This document shows positions 59,771 to 64,000 of a stretch of DNA of 64,000 nucleotides, piece by piece. The stretch is taken from positions 111,762-175,761 of the forward strand of contig JABIVC010000016.1 in the NCBI GenBank assembly GCA_018667355.1, given 5' to 3'. The first letter of the stretch is position 1. Each line of letters begins with the position of its first letter. The DNA is from Gammaproteobacteria bacterium (lineage in GTDB: Bacteria; Pseudomonadota; Gammaproteobacteria; GCA-002705445; GCA-002716945). Both the position numbers and the translations under genes were made by a program. A model generated the notes under the pieces. The model searched no databases and was not told where the DNA came from. It was given only the letters and a program-made list of their open reading frames with translations.

Positions 59771-60214
59771 TCAGTTTTCAAGGTTTAGAAGCCTATTTTT
59801 ATGTATTAATCCACCAAAGCTTGAGAAACCAGAACCATTAATATTCTTAGAAATAACCCGGTGACAAGGGATAATAAGTAAGCATTTATTTGCTCCACAT
59901 GCATTCCCCACAGCTCTGGGTGAACTTTGTATTTTATTTGCAATGGATGAATAATAGACAGATTCTCCATATGGTATCTTTTGTAACTCTTTCCAAACTT
60001 TTTTTTGATAACATGTTCCTTCTGGATTTGCTTTGAAAGTAAATCTTTTTTTCTTACCTGCTATGTATTGAATTATTTGTTTTTTCACATCCATTAAGAA
60101 AGGATTTTTTGTAGCCTTAGCTTTTCTTTTAGTAAAAGAAAGTTGTATCACTGCTTCATCTTCTACTTGAATAAGCACATTCGCAAAGGAGGTTTCAAAT
60201 ATACATTCATCCAT
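59771..60214 (-). CDS. ogt: Methylated-DNA-[protein]-cysteine S-methyltransferase
   Basis: 147 residues, suicide repair enzyme for O6-alkylguanine. The acceptor cysteine is in LIIPCHRVIS; the family YSSIANKI and RAVGNACGANKCL are present, and the C-terminal GGLIHKNRLLNLE. Shorter than E. coli Ogt (171) at the N-terminus. ATG overlaps the MORN gene stop (TAATG). Confidence 0.92.
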   Translation of the reverse strand: MDECIFETSFANVLIQVEDEAVIQLSFTKRKAKATKNPFLMDVKKQIIQYIAGKKKRFTFKANPEGTCYQKKVWKELQKIPYGESVYYSSIANKIQSSPRAVGNACGANKCLLIIPCHRVISKNINGSGFSSFGGLIHKNRLLNLEN

Positions 60215-60699
60215 TATATGATATTTAGGAAATTTAATACCCAGAAGCCAACCACTGACAGCATGAAACTTATAACTAATATATTTATTAGAAAAGTTAC
60301 TATCCTGAAATCGAGAGTATCTTTCTTATTATTTTCATTAATGAATTCACCTTTAATCCAAGTTCCAGAATAAGTTTTTCCATCACTATAAGTCCATTGT
60401 CCATTCCCATATGGTCTTCCTTTCCTATATTCGCCGCTATACATTTTTCCATTAGGAAAAGTATTAACACCAAGACCATGAGGTAAATCATTTTCCCATC
60501 CACCATCATAGGTTCTATTACTGAGTGTTTCTAATAAACCTTTACCATGTTTTTTGCCATTTAAAAAGGCACCAGTATAAACATCCCCATTCTCAAATGT
60601 TTGCACACCTAATGTTCTCTCATTATTTGTATATCTAATAGAAACAGCTTTGGAGGCCTGAGGTTTATCTGAGAATTTATCTGTAGACATTAATTTCAT
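60214..60699 (-). CDS. MORN-repeat protein with C-terminal membrane anchor
   Basis: 161 residues. About four MORN repeats from 36 to 115 (YTGAFLNGKKHGKGLLE, YDGGWENDLPHGLG, YSGEYRKGRPYGNG, YSGTWIKGEF) and then one C-terminal TM helix (FLINILVISFMLSVVGFWVL). It lacks a signal peptide, so it is probably tail-anchored in the inner membrane facing the cytoplasm. Its stop overlaps the ogt start. Function unknown. Confidence 0.75.
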   Translation of the reverse strand: MKLMSTDKFSDKPQASKAVSIRYTNNERTLGVQTFENGDVYTGAFLNGKKHGKGLLETLSNRTYDGGWENDLPHGLGVNTFPNGKMYSGEYRKGRPYGNGQWTYSDGKTYSGTWIKGEFINENNKKDTLDFRIVTFLINILVISFMLSVVGFWVLNFLNII

Positions 60700-60736
60700 A
60701 ATTAATCATACCCTGAATTATCATCTTAATAGAGAT

Positions 60737-62830
60737 TTAAGCTCTTTTAATTTGAGCTAAAACTGTATAAAAGATAGGTCCATCGCCCATATCAGTGACA
60801 TCTTGAGTATTCAAGGCATTAGCATTCACGCCATTTTTAACTAGTGAACCTTTGTATTGCTTTTGTGTTGATGCAACCCCATCTAACATTGAATCTATAA
60901 TTACAGCATGAGCATAGGTCTCGCCCACATCATTATAGATCTTACATAGATCTCCGTCTTTTATTTTTCTTTTGTTTGCATCTTTGCTACTTATTTCAAT
61001 AGTGGGTCTAGATGCCATATCTCTGAGTCTTTCTACTGGTACAAAAGAGTTACCAATAAACTGATGTGTAGCAGGACTTAAAATCTGTATTGGGTATTTT
61101 TTTCTTAGAGCCTTATCTGTAAATTCTTCTATATGTTCTGGGTAAGCACCCAAGCCAATTTTTTCAGTATCTTCAGAATAGATTTGTATCTTGCCATCCT
61201 TAGTAGGCCAACCATTTTTCAGATAATCTCTTTTTTTATTTTCAACATCACCCTTGACCCAACCATTCTTTTTAAGTTTTTCAAAAGTAACCCCTGTAAA
61301 TAGAGGATTATGTTTTGAATCAATCATGTTCTTAATCATGCTTTCATCACTTTCTTTAAAACACTTGTCTTTATAGTCCATATACTTTGCAAGCTCCCTA
61401 AATAAATCTTGATTAGACTTACTCTCGCCTAATGGTTTTATAGCAGGCTGTGTCAGACTGAAGTAATAGTGCCCATAGGGCGCATGAAGATCCATATGTT
61501 CTAGTTGAGTATCTGCTGGTAAAACAATGTCTGCATAATCGCAACTGTCAGTCCAAAAGGTTTCATGAACTACTGTAAACAAATCTTTTCTTTTTAGGCC
61601 TTTACGAACACTGGTGCTATCTGGTGCACAATTAGCTACATCTGAATTCCAAACAAACAATGATTTAATGGGTGGATTTAATTTTTTATTATTAAGTGCA
61701 TCACCTATTTGAATCATATTAATTGATCTTGGTTTTTTATTTTTTAAAAGATCAGGTCTTTGTAGCTTTCCTAAATCAACATTCCACATTTCTTCAATCG
61801 ATCCTACAAAACAACCTGAGCCTTTACTTTTCCAGGCACCTGTGATTGCTGGAAGCAACATAATTGATCTCACCATCATTCCACCATTCCTATGCCGATT
61901 TAATCCATAATTCGGTCTGATATATGTTTTTTTGGTTGACCCATACTCAAGAGCTAATTGTCTGATGTCTGCTTTTTTAATACCTGTAATTCTTGAAACC
62001 TTATCTAAAGTATACTTAGGTAAAACCTTTTCTATAAATTCTTTATAACCAGTTGTATGTTTTTTTAAAAAAGTTAAATCATGTTTTTTATTTTTAACTA
62101 TCTCATTCATCATCCCTAATGCTAATGCTGCATCTGTTCCAGGTTTTGGTTGTATATGCCAATCACTTAAAGCTGCTGTTCTAGTTTCTCTTGGATCAAT
62201 ACAAATTATTTTAGCTCCTCGTTTTTTTGCCTCTTCAACAAATGGAACCATATGTACATGTGTTGAAACAATATTTGTACCCCAAAGTATTATTAAGTCA
62301 TTATTAGGAACCTCATCAATTGCTGGTCCACAAGCTGCACCATATGTATAGATACCTGCCGTCGAAGCAGCAGCAATACAAATAGTTCTACCTAATCTTG
62401 CAGCTCCCATTTTATTCCAAAATCTTTCTGACATTCCCCAGTAACCGAGCATTCCTAAAGTACCCGAATAACTATATGGTTGAATAGCATCAGCACCATA
62501 TTCTTTTTCTATTTTTTTTAATTTTTTTGTAATTGTTTTAAGCGCAAAGTCCCAGGAAACTTTCTTTAACACCCCCTTCTTTCCTTTAGGGCCAACCCTT
62601 ACATGGGGGTATAAGACACGATTTTTATTATAAACAAGATCAAGATAGTGATTCACTTTATTACAAAGAAACCCTTTAGTTATAGGATGTGTTTTATCGC
62701 CTATCAGCTTTACTGCTTTCTTGGTTTTAAGATTAACTGTTACTTCTAATGAGCATGTATCAGGGCAATCATGCGGGCATGTCACATTATACTTTTTAAA
62801 TTTAGACTTTAACATAATTTTGTTTTTCAA
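60737..62830 (-). CDS. Cytoplasmic molybdopterin-dependent oxidoreductase (DMSO-reductase superfamily)
   Basis: 697 residues. N-terminal [4Fe-4S] motif CPHDCPDTC...GFLCNK (Cys18, 22, 26, 56), the pterin domains and a C-terminal ADP-like-binding domain with SRPTIEISSKDANKRKIKDGD. The Mo-ligand region is LGRTICIAAASTAGIY; Cys151 is a candidate ligand. No Tat signal, unlike formate/nitrate/polysulfide reductases exported to the periplasm. Start at 62830 or 62815 overlaps the upstream flavoprotein, so the two are coupled and probably form an NAD(P)-linked enzyme. The substrate is unknown. Confidence 0.86.
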   Translation of the reverse strand: MKNKIMLKSKFKKYNVTCPHDCPDTCSLEVTVNLKTKKAVKLIGDKTHPITKGFLCNKVNHYLDLVYNKNRVLYPHVRVGPKGKKGVLKKVSWDFALKTITKKLKKIEKEYGADAIQPYSYSGTLGMLGYWGMSERFWNKMGAARLGRTICIAAASTAGIYTYGAACGPAIDEVPNNDLIILWGTNIVSTHVHMVPFVEEAKKRGAKIICIDPRETRTAALSDWHIQPKPGTDAALALGMMNEIVKNKKHDLTFLKKHTTGYKEFIEKVLPKYTLDKVSRITGIKKADIRQLALEYGSTKKTYIRPNYGLNRHRNGGMMVRSIMLLPAITGAWKSKGSGCFVGSIEEMWNVDLGKLQRPDLLKNKKPRSINMIQIGDALNNKKLNPPIKSLFVWNSDVANCAPDSTSVRKGLKRKDLFTVVHETFWTDSCDYADIVLPADTQLEHMDLHAPYGHYYFSLTQPAIKPLGESKSNQDLFRELAKYMDYKDKCFKESDESMIKNMIDSKHNPLFTGVTFEKLKKNGWVKGDVENKKRDYLKNGWPTKDGKIQIYSEDTEKIGLGAYPEHIEEFTDKALRKKYPIQILSPATHQFIGNSFVPVERLRDMASRPTIEISSKDANKRKIKDGDLCKIYNDVGETYAHAVIIDSMLDGVASTQKQYKGSLVKNGVNANALNTQDVTDMGDGPIFYTVLAQIKRA

Positions 62831-64000
62831 CTTTTTGAATTGTTATAGCATTGGTTGGACAAACTTTTTCACATTCACCACACCGAACACACTTTTTGTG
62901 ATCAATTAATAGTTTTCCATGATAGATGCCAATACTTTTCTTAGGCTTAATTCTGTTATAAGTGGTATCCCCATCTTTATGTTCTTGAGTATCACTTACT
63001 TCAACAATACAATCTTTTATGGGCTTGACTAGAAGACATTCATCGCATAGAACGCAAAGGTCATTGTTAATCTCAAATTTATAGTGGCAGAGATAGCACC
63101 TAGACGCTTCTTTTTTTGTATTAGTTTTTGTATATCCTTTTTCGACTTCACGACTAAAAGTCCTTTGATTGAGATTAGTCATCGACATTTTTTGTATTGG
63201 AATATAGTTTAGTCTTAAGTTCCTACTTATTTTATTAATATTAGTAACCTTGATATCAGTGTCAAATAGATTTCTTTTCATTAAAAACTTATCAACATGC
63301 TTTGCAATATTTTTTGCATGAGCAATTGCATTGATTAGCGTTGTTGCTCCTGTTGCGAAATCACCAGCAGCAAAAACATTATTTCTTTTATTTTTACTTA
63401 ATAATAGGTGTTGTGTTTGACCTATAGCAAGAATGATATGATCAGTTTTTACTTTGAATTTTGAATTTTTGATATCTTTTAAGTGATATACTCCTTTCTT
63501 TTTAACTAATTCAGTTTTAATTAATTCCAATCCAGTTAGTTTATTATCTTTTTTGATAACACTTAGAGGCTGGGCATTGAAGATCATTTTTCCGTTTTCA
63601 TTTATGAGTTCATCAAGTTCGCCTGGTAAAATAATCAGATCATCATTGGTTCTTCGATAGAATGTTCTAACGGATTTAGCGCCAAGTCTCAAAGCAGTTC
63701 TCGCGCAATCCATGCTTGTATAACCACCACCAATCACAATAACATTTTTGCCAATATATTTATCTTTATATTCATTAACGCGTAGAAGAAAACTTAGCCC
63801 ATCTTCAACATCATAAGATTTGGTGAATTCTTTATTTATTTTATTTGGCTTTAATGTCCCTAGGGCTAAAACAACTGCATCATATTTCTTGGCTAATAAT
63901 TCTATGTCACTAGATTTTTCTATGTTCTTATTGTAGTAAATCTTTATATCATCTCCTATTGCTTGATTTATTTCTTTCTCAACAATGCTTCTGGGTAATC
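62802..64000 (-). CDS. GltD/NfnB-like NAD(P)H flavoprotein with C-terminal ferredoxin domain, partial
   Basis: The open frame continues beyond the right edge: I can read 398 residues, starting LPRSIVEKEI (typical of the GltD family) and containing ALGTLKP, the dinucleotide loop VIVIGGGYTSMDCARTALR, LAIGQT and GDFATGATTLI. The C-terminal part has a cysteine set CYLCHYKF / CVLCDECLL / DCIVEV and a 4Fe-4S motif CVRCGECEKVCP, so electrons could pass from NAD(P)H to the Mo protein encoded next. A DsrL-like role is another possibility. The first third is not in the window. Confidence 0.88.
   Translation of the reverse strand, partial: LPRSIVEKEINQAIGDDIKIYYNKNIEKSSDIELLAKKYDAVVLALGTLKPNKINKEFTKSYDVEDGLSFLLRVNEYKDKYIGKNVIVIGGGYTSMDCARTALRLGAKSVRTFYRRTNDDLIILPGELDELINENGKMIFNAQPLSVIKKDNKLTGLELIKTELVKKKGVYHLKDIKNSKFKVKTDHIILAIGQTQHLLLSKNKRNNVFAAGDFATGATTLINAIAHAKNIAKHVDKFLMKRNLFDTDIKVTNINKISRNLRLNYIPIQKMSMTNLNQRTFSREVEKGYTKTNTKKEASRCYLCHYKFEINNDLCVLCDECLLVKPIKDCIVEVSDTQEHKDGDTTYNRIKPKKSIGIYHGKLLIDHKKCVRCGECEKVCPTNAITIQKVEKQNYVKV

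Overview
The window is AT-rich (about one third G+C by eye) bacterial chromosome, densely packed with genes and without rRNA, tRNA, CRISPR or recognisable transposase genes. The gene families and their order are gammaproteobacterial: gyrB-recF-dnaN-dnaA, then rpmH-rnpA-yidD-yidC-mnmE-mnmG-rsmG-parA-parB-atpIBEFHAGDC-glmU-glmS, a yibN/secB/gpsA cluster, glnA-ntrB-ntrC, and an lptM-like lipoprotein beside lysA. The very short spacers, many start/stop overlaps, a TusA/sulfide:quinone-oxidoreductase-like/DUF1641 cluster, and an ArsR regulator with the cysteine spacing of persulfide sensors suggest a streamlined, probably marine, sulfur-oxidising gammaproteobacterium (SUP05/Thioglobus-like or another low-GC lineage). 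That placement is inference.

Layout. 0-6 kb: lysA (partial), an LptM-like lipoprotein, an esterase, two small unknown genes, argH, and the haem genes hemC-hemD with a YeeZ-like SDR. 6-13.6 kb (mostly minus strand): an orphan ParA ATPase, xthA, gyrB, recF carrying two parS-type palindromes, dnaN, a short oriC-like spacer with DnaA boxes, and dnaA. 13.7-31.7 kb (plus strand): the ribosomal/RNase P/YidC/tRNA-modification block, parAB, the complete F1Fo ATP synthase operon and glmUS. Gene direction switches at the dnaA/rpmH junction, as expected for the replication origin.

31.7-35 kb is an accessory strip. It begins directly at the glmS stop with a two-domain, restriction-like nuclease gene flanked by a 19-bp direct repeat of the glmS 3' end, and continues with small poorly known genes (YtoQ, TIGR03643, HIT and unknown proteins). 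35-43 kb holds a SRAP/YedK protein, a solitary radical SAM/SPASM enzyme, a methylthioadenosine/adenine salvage operon, a ferritin-like protein, CtpA protease, the ArsR regulator, and rhodanese-secB-gpsA. 43-48 kb is nitrogen control: ntrC, ntrB and glnA, with a sigma-54 promoter, an NtrC site and a terminator between glnA and ntrB. GlnA lacks the adenylylation tyrosine.

48-64 kb: a eukaryote/archaea-like alpha2 glycyl-tRNA synthetase next to gmhB, tas, a SulP permease without STAS domain, trmB, thiSG, the tusA-sqr-DUF1641 sulfur cluster, ispA, a pair of envelope genes (stand-alone inverse-autotransporter barrel plus small secreted protein), a MORN-repeat protein overlapping ogt, and at the right edge a cytoplasmic molybdopterin oxidoreductase coupled to a GltD-like flavoprotein with a ferredoxin domain that runs off the window.
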